DNA from: Desulfosporosinus fructosivorans
GTDB taxonomy: Bacteria > Bacillota > Desulfitobacteriia > Desulfitobacteriales > Desulfitobacteriaceae
Assembly (NCBI RefSeq): GCF_004766045.1
Contig: NZ_SPQQ01000001.1
Coordinates: 248,001-312,000 of the forward strand
Direction of reading: 5' to 3'
DNA length: 64,000 nt
Shown: positions 1-7,894 of the stretch, in pieces
Numbering within the stretch: the stretch's first letter is position 1
How the letters are laid out: every line of letters starts with the position of its first letter
Program-made: the position numbers and the translations under genes
Notes under the pieces: generated by a model
The model's database searches: none
The model's input: only the letters and a program-made list of their open reading frames with translations
What the model was told of the DNA's origin: nothing

Positions 1-36
1 TATATATAAAGACATTTTAAGGAGTAGACAGCGATT

Positions 37-1050
37 ATGGGCAAAATTGGCTTAACAACGACGGTGCCTGTTGAAGTGATTTTCGCAGCAGGAGATATAC
101 CGGTCGATTTGAACAATATTTTTATTACGGGTCCGGAAGCTATGCGCCGAGTGGAGGAAGCGGAGCTGGCTGGATACCCGCGCAATGTATGCGGTTGGAT
201 CAAGGGATTATATACGACAGCCTTGCATAACCCTGAGATTCAGAGCATTGTTGCTGTGACTCAAGGAGATTGCAGTAATACTCACGCCCTGATGGAGACG
301 TGGGAAGTGGAGGGAATCAACATTATTCCTTTCGCTTTTCCGTATGATCGAGATCCTGACATGCTCCGGCTTCAAATGGACAAGCTAATTGAAACGTTAG
401 GAGCAACGTGGGAGGGTGTAAATCTGCAAAAGAAACGACTTGATCAGGTCCGAGCCCTAGCGTGGGAAATTGACCGCTTGACTTGGGAAGAAAACCGGGT
501 GAGCGGATTTGAAAACCACCTCTACCTTGTTTCTTGTTCAGATTTTAATGGCGACCCTGAGGGCTTTGCTCGAGAGATGGAAGGGTTTATTCAAACAGCG
601 CGAGAGCGAGAGCCTTTTTCAGAGCGGGTGCGTTCAGGGACACGTGGAAAGGGACGTGAGCTTCGTCTTGGTTTTATCGGAGTTCCACCAATTTTCCCCG
701 AAATGTATGATTTCTTAGAAAAACACGGAGCCCGTGTTGTATTTAATGAAGTCCAGAGACAGTTTGCGATGCCCTTTGAGACGGATGACGTCGTAGAACA
801 GTACCGCTTATACACCTATCCATACAAAGTGTTTCAACGGCTTGAGGATATTGAGCGGGAGGCAGAGCGCCGCCAACTAGACGGGATTATTCACTATACA
901 CAAAGCTTTTGTTATCGTCAGATCGAAGATTTGATTATCCGGAAAAAGCTGGATTACCCGATCCTGACCTTGGAAGGGGAAAATCCAACAGGCTTAGATG
1001 CGCGAAGTAAAATGAGGTTGGAGTCGTTCTTATCCATGCTCGGGTCGTGA
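37..1050 (+). CDS. 2-hydroxyacyl-CoA dehydratase-like Fe-S protein (BcrC/HgdB/DCCP superfamily)
   Basis: A 337-residue protein of the 2-hydroxyacyl-CoA dehydratase D-component superfamily, which holds a [4Fe-4S] or double-cubane cluster for ATP-driven low-potential electron transfer. Cysteines suitable as cluster ligands are seen in NVCGW (about residue 51), QGDCSNTHA (about 80) and QSFCYRQ (about 290). The ATG follows AAGGAG with good spacing. The activator gene lies directly downstream. Only one dehydratase-type subunit is visible; a second could lie upstream of the window, or the protein may act alone as double-cubane cluster proteins do. The substrate cannot be inferred. Confidence 0.8.
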   Translation: MGKIGLTTTVPVEVIFAAGDIPVDLNNIFITGPEAMRRVEEAELAGYPRNVCGWIKGLYTTALHNPEIQSIVAVTQGDCSNTHALMETWEVEGINIIPFAFPYDRDPDMLRLQMDKLIETLGATWEGVNLQKKRLDQVRALAWEIDRLTWEENRVSGFENHLYLVSCSDFNGDPEGFAREMEGFIQTAREREPFSERVRSGTRGKGRELRLGFIGVPPIFPEMYDFLEKHGARVVFNEVQRQFAMPFETDDVVEQYRLYTYPYKVFQRLEDIEREAERRQLDGIIHYTQSFCYRQIEDLIIRKKLDYPILTLEGENPTGLDARSKMRLESFLSMLGS

Positions 1051-1090
1051 GACACGTCCCTCGGCCATGCGATTGTCGTGCCAAACTAGG
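1051..1090 (-). repeat. Short dispersed repeat (copy 1)
   Basis: Read on the minus strand, this 40-bp stretch matches the two tandem units at 62124-62225: a shared CCTAGTTTGGCACGAC core, then CGCATGG and CGAGG. It fills the gap between the dehydratase-like gene and its activator. Its function is unknown. Confidence 0.7.
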
Positions 1091-1163
1091 GCGCAAGTGT
1101 TGTATGCAAGAACGGGATTGAATGGGGGTACTAATTTAGTACATACTTTTAGGAGGGGCGCGC

Positions 1164-1949
1164 ATGTCTGGACAAACTATCTGTGGAATTGATCTAGGAA
1201 GCCGGAGTGTGAAGATCGCCCTCATGAGGTCGGAGAACGAGGAGGAAGGATTCGAGATTCTCCGCTTGGAAAGCCTGGATACGATCCGGTTTTACCGGGA
1301 ATATGGGCGGAAGCAGGGCGAGAAGCTGGTCGTGGACTTTGAGGCTTTGGGATTGCCAGTGGTGGATTGCTTAGTTTCCACTGGTTATGGGCGTAATACT
1401 TTAGAGCTTGCCGGTGGAGCGGCGATTCCGGAGCTTAAGGCGCATGTATTGGGAGCGATTTATCAGACGGGGCTCAAAGATTTTACGTTGGTTGATCTTG
1501 GTGGACAAGACAGTAAAATCATTCAGGTCCGTAACGGGAAAATGGTCGATTTTATGACGAACGATAAGTGTGCGGCCTCTTCAGGACGCTACTTAGAAAA
1601 TATGGCGACTATACTTGATGTGTCCCTTGAGCAGCTCGGGCAATATGTTGATGCTCCGGTGGAGTTGAACTCGACGTGTGCGGTGTTTGGCGAAAGTGAG
1701 CTGATCGGGAAAATTGTTGAAGGGTTTCCTTTAGCTGAACTCGCGGCAGGGGTTAATTCCACAATCGTTAAACGTATTTTACCTCTCCTTCGTTCTTTCA
1801 CTGGGGAGGTTTTGGTCTTTACCGGGGGGGTTGCGCATAACCACGCAGTAGGGCGGCTTTTGGAGGCGGGCTCGGGTAAGCGGATTGTAGTGCCGAAGGA
1901 GCCACAGTTTAATGGGGCGATAGGGTGTTGTTGTGAGGGGCGCGTGTGA
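1164..1949 (+). CDS. CoA-substrate-specific enzyme activase (BcrA/BadF/HgdC family ATPase)
   Basis: A 261-residue ASKHA-fold ATPase that would drive electrons into the upstream Fe-S protein at the cost of ATP. Visible motifs are the N-terminal phosphate loop GIDLGSRSVK, the second phosphate motif DLGGQDSK (about residues 111-118), the cluster cysteines in NDKCAASSG and NSTCAVFGESE (a homodimer-bridging [4Fe-4S] in HgdC), and the C-terminal adenosine motif VFTGGVAHN. The length is normal for the family (about 260). The start follows AGGAGG. It is very likely the dedicated partner of the gene at 37-1050. Confidence 0.9.
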   Translation: MSGQTICGIDLGSRSVKIALMRSENEEEGFEILRLESLDTIRFYREYGRKQGEKLVVDFEALGLPVVDCLVSTGYGRNTLELAGGAAIPELKAHVLGAIYQTGLKDFTLVDLGGQDSKIIQVRNGKMVDFMTNDKCAASSGRYLENMATILDVSLEQLGQYVDAPVELNSTCAVFGESELIGKIVEGFPLAELAAGVNSTIVKRILPLLRSFTGEVLVFTGGVAHNHAVGRLLEAGSGKRIVVPKEPQFNGAIGCCCEGRV

Positions 1950-1995
1950 GCGCGACCCTCAGGGCTGGAAGGGAGTTATACTTGGAGGTTAAAGC

Positions 1996-2382
1996 ATGAG
2001 CGACGTATTGAGACTTATAACCAGCATTATGAACTATTTCCACGACAACTTAGTCTTATTGTCACGTCACTTGGGTCTGCACTTTAACGATAAGCAGCTA
2101 CATTTTTTTGTCATCGGGCTTTTAGGGATAGTGCTTTTTATAATTGTAAATAAGTTTTTTAAGTATCTTGTTCGGTATAGCCTAACGGCAATTTCCTTTA
2201 TCTATACGTTTACTGTCCTTGTTGTTCTAGTTTTCGCCATTGAGATTGGGCAAAAAATAACAGGTCGTGGCAACATGGAATTTCAAGATATCACGGAAGG
2301 CCTCTGGGGTTTCTTAGTTGCGTTTGCAATTTACCTAGGATTTATATTTATAGCCCGAGGGTTAAAAAAGTTATTTAAATGA
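1996..2382 (+). CDS. Small integral membrane protein, VanZ-like
   Basis: A 128-residue protein with three or four hydrophobic segments (about residues 34-52, 60-82, 103-122). The pattern of HFFVIGLLG, then AIEIGQ, then a D-T/E-G-x-W-G-F motif (DITEGLWGF) resembles VanZ-like proteins, a family without a clear general function. A good RBS (TTGGAGG) precedes ATG. It sits 11 bp before citD and is probably cotranscribed, but nothing in it points to citrate metabolism. Confidence 0.6.
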   Translation: MSDVLRLITSIMNYFHDNLVLLSRHLGLHFNDKQLHFFVIGLLGIVLFIIVNKFFKYLVRYSLTAISFIYTFTVLVVLVFAIEIGQKITGRGNMEFQDITEGLWGFLVAFAIYLGFIFIARGLKKLFK

Positions 2383-2393
2383 GGTGATTTCCG

Positions 2394-2657
2394 ATGAAAA
2401 TAACGAAGGTTGCTAAAGCGGGTTCTTTGGAATCCAATGATATTCTAATTATGGTCATGCCCATTGAATCTGAAGGAGTGGAACTTGAACTTGAAAGTAT
2501 CGTTATGCAGCAGTTTGGCGATGTGATTGAGCAAGTGATTTTACATAAGGTTAAGGAAATGAGTGTAGAGGGGATTAAGATTAAGGCCCAAGATAAGGGA
2601 GCTTTAGATTATACGATCGGAGCAAGAGTTGAAACAGCTATTAAGAGAGCCCTGTAG
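2394..2657 (+). CDS. citD: Citrate lyase acyl carrier protein (gamma subunit)
   Basis: An 87-residue acyl carrier protein of the citrate lyase complex. It carries the 2'-(5''-phosphoribosyl)-3'-dephospho-CoA arm that holds the acetyl/citryl thioester. The expected attachment serine is seen early, in KAGSLESND (Ser at about residue 12-15). The length fits the family. It is the first gene of the cit operon, preceded by GAGGTGATTT, and followed after about 100 bp by citE. Confidence 0.93.
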   Translation: MKITKVAKAGSLESNDILIMVMPIESEGVELELESIVMQQFGDVIEQVILHKVKEMSVEGIKIKAQDKGALDYTIGARVETAIKRAL

Positions 2658-2761
2658 AAGGGGATAGATAGATACTGTATCATATGCTTTAACTAAAGCG
2701 TACGCTGCGCTTGGCTAGTTGTAGAGTTTGTTGGCTGAGCAGAATTTGATGAGGTGGGAAC

Positions 2762-3655
2762 GTGGAAAAACTAAGAAGATCAATGCTTTTTATGCCGGGA
2801 AACAACCCAGGCATGCTTCAAGATGCGGCAATTCTAGGGGCGGATTCCATTATCCTGGATTTAGAGGATGCAGTCAGTCTCACGGAGAAAGATAGTGCCA
2901 GAATTTTAGTAAGAGAAGCCATTAAAACGATCGATTACTCAGAGGTCGAAGTCGTCGTGAGAGTTAACCCCTTGGATACAGAATTTGGGCCACACGATGT
3001 GGATATGATCGCCAGAGTTAAACCAGATACCTTATTAATCCCGAAGGCAAATGAAGAACAAATAAAGCTTGTCGATAAAATGCTCGATCAAATAGAATCT
3101 GAAGAAGGATATCTCGCGGGCAGTATTAAACTGATTGCTCTCATAGAAACGGCCGTTGGATTGGAAACTGTGTACAATGTAATACAGGCCTCAACGCGAG
3201 TAGTGGGGGTATTACTCGGAGGAGAGGATTTGACTGCGGATTTAGGAATCGCAAGAACTAGAGAGGGAGAGGAAATCTTTTATGCCCGCAATAAGGTGGC
3301 TACTGCGTGTAGGGCTCTAAAGGTCGATTCTATTGATACTCCGTTCACAGATACGGATGACTACGAGGGACTTGCAGAGGATACCGCTAAGGCCAAGAGC
3401 TTGGGCATGACAGGAAAATCAGCGATCAATCCAAGACAGATTGAGATTATCCATTCTGTTTTTGCACCGTCAGAGGCGGAACTTAATCATGCGTTGAGGG
3501 TTCTAGATGCCATGGAGGAAGCAGAGAAGGAAGGAAAAGGAGTCTTTGCCTTAGACGGCAAAATGATCGATGCTCCGGTTATCAATAGAGCAACATCCAC
3601 GGTGGACCAAGGTATTAGGCTAGGACTTATTAGTGGCGAGGGTGGAGCAAGATGA
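2762..3655 (+). CDS. citE: Citrate lyase beta subunit (citryl-ACP lyase)
   Basis: A 297-residue HpcH/HpaI-type TIM barrel that cleaves citryl-ACP to oxaloacetate and acetyl-ACP. The typical N-terminus LRRSMLFMPGNNPGM, the metal-ligand region LDLEDAVSLTEK, IALIETAVGLE and the GGEDLTADLG motif are all present. The start is GTG at 2762 after GAGGTGGGAAC. Its end overlaps the citF start by 4 bp (ATGA), indicating translational coupling. Confidence 0.95.
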   Translation: MEKLRRSMLFMPGNNPGMLQDAAILGADSIILDLEDAVSLTEKDSARILVREAIKTIDYSEVEVVVRVNPLDTEFGPHDVDMIARVKPDTLLIPKANEEQIKLVDKMLDQIESEEGYLAGSIKLIALIETAVGLETVYNVIQASTRVVGVLLGGEDLTADLGIARTREGEEIFYARNKVATACRALKVDSIDTPFTDTDDYEGLAEDTAKAKSLGMTGKSAINPRQIEIIHSVFAPSEAELNHALRVLDAMEEAEKEGKGVFALDGKMIDAPVINRATSTVDQGIRLGLISGEGGAR

Positions 3656-5187
3656 AGACGATATTAGGTCGGGATCTCCCAGCTTATATTGAGGGGTATG
3701 GAGAGGTTAGTCCGTTTCAAGGTACTTTTAGGAATTATGGGATTAAGACCCGAAAAGCAGTGAATGTGACAAGCGTAACCCCTGCGAATCAGAAAGTATT
3801 AGACGACCTGGAACAGGCCTTTGATCTGCTCAAAATCAAAGATGGCATGACTATTTCCTTTCATCATCATTTAAGAAATGGTGATCATGTCTTAAATATG
3901 GTCCTTGAGGGGTTGGCCAAAAGAGGACTAAAGGATTTAACCGTTGCTGCTAGTTCGATATTCCCAATTCATGAACCCCTAGTAGAGCACTTCAAAAATG
4001 GTGTCGTCACGGGTCTTGTCTCAAACTACATATCTGGTCCTGTGGCGGAAGCAGTATCGAAGGGTAAATTGAAAAAACCTGCTATCATGCAAACCCATGG
4101 CGGACGGGCAAGGGCCATAGAAAGTGGGGATTTGCATATCGATGTGGCCTTTATCGCATCACCCACGGCAGATACTTACGGCAATATTAATGGGGTATAT
4201 GGTAAATCAGCTTGCGGCACATTAGGGTATGCTATTTCTGATGCAGAATATGCGGATAAAACGGTTGCTATTACCGACAATTTAGTATCTTTCCCTGCCT
4301 GCCCGATTCAAATAAGCCAAGTCTTTGTTGATTACGTGGTCCAGGTTGAATCCATCGGAGATCCCAGAGGAATCGTTTCGGGAACCACTAAAATTACCAA
4401 AGATCCAGTGGCCTTAATCATTGCTAAAAGGACAGCTGAGGTGATAAAAGCGTCTGGTTTAGTTAAGGATGGCATGTCATTTCAAACCGGAGCAGGCGGA
4501 ACCTCCCTAGCAGTCGCCTCAGAGCTTAAAGATATTATGCAGCGTGAAGGTGTGGTAGGGAGCTTTGCTTCCGGCGGAATCACTGGCTACCTTGTGGAAA
4601 TGTTAGAAGAGGGACTCTTTAAAACTCTCTTTGATGTCCAATGCTTTGACCTAAAAGCCATCGACTCCTTTAGATCTAATGCCACCCACCAAGCTATGTC
4701 TGCCTCCATGTATGGAAATCCTCACACCAAGGGGGCGGTGGTGAACAATCTAGATATTATGATTCTAGGAGCTACTGAAATCGACACCGACTTTAATGTC
4801 AATGTGACAACAAGTTCCAATGGAGTGATCATGGGTGGTTCTGGTGGGCATAGTGATACGGCGGCCGGTGCAAAACTTTCCATCGTCGTCACTAATCTTA
4901 TGAAGTCTAGGCTTCCAATCATCAAGGATCGAGTGACAACGATTACAACCCCTGGAGAAAGTATTGATGTGGTCGTGACAGAACGAGGAATCGCGGTCAA
5001 TCCTAGAAGAGTAGATTTAATGGAAAAGCTCAGTCATACGAACCTTCCTCTGGTGAGCATCGACGAATTAAAAGAGATGGCTGAGAGAATTACGGGAATA
5101 CCCAAGGGTGTACAAACGCTAGAGAAGATCGTAGCTGTAGTGGAATATCGGGACGGAAGCGTTATCGATGTAGTAAAGGCAGTGTGA
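3652..5187 (+). CDS. citF: Citrate lyase alpha subunit (citrate:acetyl-ACP transferase)
   Basis: A 511-residue CoA-transferase-fold subunit that exchanges acetyl for citryl on CitD. It shows the typical SFHHHLRNGDHVLN, FIASPTADTYGN and FQTGAGGTSLAVA stretches and the C-terminal TERGIAVNPRR. The length matches CitF (about 510). It overlaps citE by 4 bp. With CitD and CitE it completes the lyase that splits citrate into acetate and oxaloacetate in anaerobic citrate fermentation. Confidence 0.95.
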   Translation: MKTILGRDLPAYIEGYGEVSPFQGTFRNYGIKTRKAVNVTSVTPANQKVLDDLEQAFDLLKIKDGMTISFHHHLRNGDHVLNMVLEGLAKRGLKDLTVAASSIFPIHEPLVEHFKNGVVTGLVSNYISGPVAEAVSKGKLKKPAIMQTHGGRARAIESGDLHIDVAFIASPTADTYGNINGVYGKSACGTLGYAISDAEYADKTVAITDNLVSFPACPIQISQVFVDYVVQVESIGDPRGIVSGTTKITKDPVALIIAKRTAEVIKASGLVKDGMSFQTGAGGTSLAVASELKDIMQREGVVGSFASGGITGYLVEMLEEGLFKTLFDVQCFDLKAIDSFRSNATHQAMSASMYGNPHTKGAVVNNLDIMILGATEIDTDFNVNVTTSSNGVIMGGSGGHSDTAAGAKLSIVVTNLMKSRLPIIKDRVTTITTPGESIDVVVTERGIAVNPRRVDLMEKLSHTNLPLVSIDELKEMAERITGIPKGVQTLEKIVAVVEYRDGSVIDVVKAV

Positions 5188-5299
5188 GGCAGAGTGAGGC
5201 ATAGTGTGTAGGCCGTGTTTTTAGACCGTTCGCACCATTTAGGCCGACAAGTCGTAATCTGCTAACTTCATTTGCCTTCATCTAAAGGAGACGAAATCA

Positions 5300-6358
5300 A
5301 TGAACGGAGTTAACCCTCTACGGGTAAATCTCAAGGATCGGGTAGCAAGGGAAGAAGTAGAAGTCTTTCTCCAGGGTTTTGACTTAGTACTAGATCAAGA
5401 TGTGGATTATACCCTAATCATTAGGGATGGTGTGTCGGGCGGAGGGAATATTCTTGCCACTTGTTCTAAAGCGAAGAGTGTCCTAAAATGCTTTGCGGTC
5501 AAAGAAGAATTTAGAGGTGAAGGGCTAACTGCCAGCTTGATTTCCAGTCTGATCGATAAACTTTTTAGTGAGGGTATATACCACAGCTTTATCTTTACGA
5601 AACCTGCGAACTCACATTTCTTTGAAGCTCTTAACTATAAACCTATCCAGAGCAATGCCGATGTTGCTCTCTTGGAAAATGGGATTTATGACATCCAGCA
5701 AGCTATCACAGAAATGAAAAGCAGGTACTCGCTGGGAGTTGCGGAAAAAGCAGCTCTTGTGATGAATTGTAATCCGTTTACCTTAGGACATTACTATTTA
5801 ATAGAAGAAGTTTCAAAGAACAATCAAGAAGTCCTGGTGTTTGTTGTTGAAGAGGACCGATCTATTTTTCCCTTTAAAACAAGATATGAACTGGTTAGTA
5901 AGGGAGTCGAGCATTTAGAAAATGTTCAGGTATTACCCAGTGGAGAGTACATAATATCCTCAACTACTTTTCCTTCCTACTTTATAAAGGAAGAGGGGGC
6001 AAGGGTACGGGCATATTCAGAGTTAGACGCCTCAATTTTCGGCAAATACTTTTGCGGTCGCTTGAACATTACGAAGAGATATATAGGGGAAGAACCCTAT
6101 TGCCCGGTTACGGCGGCTTATAATGCGGCTTTAGAGAAAGTCCTTCCGTCCTACGGTGTCAAGGTGACGGTAATTCCGAGAAAATCCTTGGGAGAGAGTG
6201 CTATAAGTGCATCTCGAGTTAGAAACCTACTGAAGGTAGGAGATTTTCAGAGTGAGGAACTCAACAATCTTCTGCCTGAAGTGACTTTAGAGTTTCTAAA
6301 CACAAGTTTTGGAAAGGAGATCGTGGAGAAGCTGAAACGTGGCGACTCTCCGCACTAA
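5300..6358 (+). CDS. citC: [Citrate (pro-3S)-lyase] ligase
   Basis: A 352-residue enzyme that acetylates the CitD prosthetic group with acetate and ATP to activate the lyase. An N-terminal GNAT-like domain (FAVKEEFRGEGL, about residues 70-85) is followed by a nucleotidyltransferase domain with the HxGH-type motif NPFTLGHYYL (about 155-165) and the late motif ISASRVR. ATG follows AAAGGAGACG. The gap from citF is about 110 bp. Confidence 0.93.
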   Translation: MNGVNPLRVNLKDRVAREEVEVFLQGFDLVLDQDVDYTLIIRDGVSGGGNILATCSKAKSVLKCFAVKEEFRGEGLTASLISSLIDKLFSEGIYHSFIFTKPANSHFFEALNYKPIQSNADVALLENGIYDIQQAITEMKSRYSLGVAEKAALVMNCNPFTLGHYYLIEEVSKNNQEVLVFVVEEDRSIFPFKTRYELVSKGVEHLENVQVLPSGEYIISSTTFPSYFIKEEGARVRAYSELDASIFGKYFCGRLNITKRYIGEEPYCPVTAAYNAALEKVLPSYGVKVTVIPRKSLGESAISASRVRNLLKVGDFQSEELNNLLPEVTLEFLNTSFGKEIVEKLKRGDSPH

Positions 6359-6862
6359 GTGATGAAAGAATGCACCGCTGATGAACTGCTTGCAGCAAGG
6401 GAGCAAAGGGCTGTTTTGATTGAGCAACTCCTAAAACGCTATAACACCCCGCTTTTAGGGATGAGAGTAAACTATCCTGGGCTCAAGAAAACGAACACTA
6501 TAACAGTAGCTATGATTAATGAAATGAGCCCTGTGATTTGTACAATTCTAAGCGATAAGGTGAGGGAAACTCTTTTTACCCAAGGGGCGGACGGTCCTGC
6601 TTTTTACGTTGCGGTTGATGAAGGGGTTTGGGCTTTAAAGACGCTGGCCATCAAAATTGAAGAAGGACATAGTCTGGGGCGATGCTTAGATCTCGACGTG
6701 TATAATAGATCGGGGTCTAGTATAAGTCGACAGGAACTTGGGTTTTCGAAACGAAAATGTTATCTCTGTGAGGACTATGCCCATCATTGCGTAAGAGCGA
6801 GGCGACATAGTGAGAGTGAGGTTATAGAGTACATTGAAGAAAGGTTTAGGAAATATCGATGA
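6359..6862 (+). CDS. citX: Apo-citrate lyase phosphoribosyl-dephospho-CoA transferase
   Basis: A 166-167 residue CitX that transfers the prosthetic group precursor from the CitG product to apo-CitD. Diagnostic motifs are GRCLDLDVY (about residues 108-116) and KCYLCEDYAHHCVRARRHS near the C-terminus. Adjacent GTG (6359) and ATG (6362) starts abut the citC stop; GGAAAGGAG is too far upstream, so translation is probably coupled. The gene ends inside citG (29-bp overlap). Confidence 0.92.
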   Translation: MMKECTADELLAAREQRAVLIEQLLKRYNTPLLGMRVNYPGLKKTNTITVAMINEMSPVICTILSDKVRETLFTQGADGPAFYVAVDEGVWALKTLAIKIEEGHSLGRCLDLDVYNRSGSSISRQELGFSKRKCYLCEDYAHHCVRARRHSESEVIEYIEERFRKYR

Positions 6863-7721
6863 CCGAGCCATCCACCTAGCGAGTCTGGCAGTACAAGCAA
6901 TGCTTTATGAGGTTTCCTGCACCCCGTCGCCGGGGCTGGTTTCTAAAGTATCTAAAGGCGCACATAGTGACATGGATTATTTCACATTTCTTGATAGTGC
7001 CACCGCTCTTATTAATCCTCTGATCCGTTGTGCGGAAGCGGGGCTTTCTTACGATAGCGCGAAAGAGATTTTCAGGCAAATTCGGCGGATTGGGCAACTG
7101 GGTGAATGCCAAATGTTTCACAAAACTGCGGGCGTCAATACCCACAAGGGAACACTTTTTTTAATGGGTATTTGCTGTGCGGCCGGAGGGAAAGCCATAC
7201 AATCGGGTACCTGCTTCTCATCATTGCAGAGTATTATTCAAGATATGACCGAAGGTTTAGTGGAACAGGAGTTAAATTCAAGAGTTAGCGAACTGAAAAA
7301 CCTCCCAAAATCTGTGTTGACGCACGGTGAAAGACTCTTTTTAACCTATAACGTTGAAGGTATCCGAGGAGAAGTTCAAAGAGGATTACCCACGGTCTTT
7401 GACTTTTCCCTGGAGTTTTATAAGGAAAATCACGAGTTAAACCAAAACTCAAGGTTAGTGCAAACTCTGTTAGGTATTATGCAGTTTAACGAGGATACAA
7501 ATATTTTGCATAGGCACTCCTTTGGTGTGTTAAAAGAAGTACAAGAAAGAGCTAAGCAGATTATTTCTATGGGGGGTATGAGAACGCCCGCAGGAGTTAA
7601 GGCGATCGAAGAAATGGATAAGGATTTTTGTAGACGCAAGATAGGTCCGGGCGGGAGTGCAGATTTATTAGGAGTTACAGTATTTCTACATTTATTAGAA
7701 GGCTTTATGGATGGCGTTTAG
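6834..7721 (+). CDS. citG: Triphosphoribosyl-dephospho-CoA synthase
   Basis: A 295-residue CitG that makes the triphosphoribosyl-dephospho-CoA precursor of the CitD cofactor from dephospho-CoA and ATP. Family motifs are CTPSPGLVSKVSKGAHSDMD, GVNTHKG and the C-terminal GPGGSADLLGVTVFLH. The TTG start at 6834 gives an overlap with citX; a shorter start is possible because the conserved domain begins near LASLAVQAM. It is the last gene of the cit operon. Confidence 0.92.
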   Translation: MKKGLGNIDDRAIHLASLAVQAMLYEVSCTPSPGLVSKVSKGAHSDMDYFTFLDSATALINPLIRCAEAGLSYDSAKEIFRQIRRIGQLGECQMFHKTAGVNTHKGTLFLMGICCAAGGKAIQSGTCFSSLQSIIQDMTEGLVEQELNSRVSELKNLPKSVLTHGERLFLTYNVEGIRGEVQRGLPTVFDFSLEFYKENHELNQNSRLVQTLLGIMQFNEDTNILHRHSFGVLKEVQERAKQIISMGGMRTPAGVKAIEEMDKDFCRRKIGPGGSADLLGVTVFLHLLEGFMDGV

Positions 7722-7894
7722 TTGAACGAGTTCACTCTAAAATATTTCCCAACGATAGGAAGGATTATGCAGATATGACAAGAATAAAGAAGTAGTAAGG
7801 TTTTCGCAGATGAGAAAAGACATTAAACATCTGCTTGAATACTGATAAGGAATGATATGGAAAATATTTTCTAGAATATTGAGGAGGTAAATGG

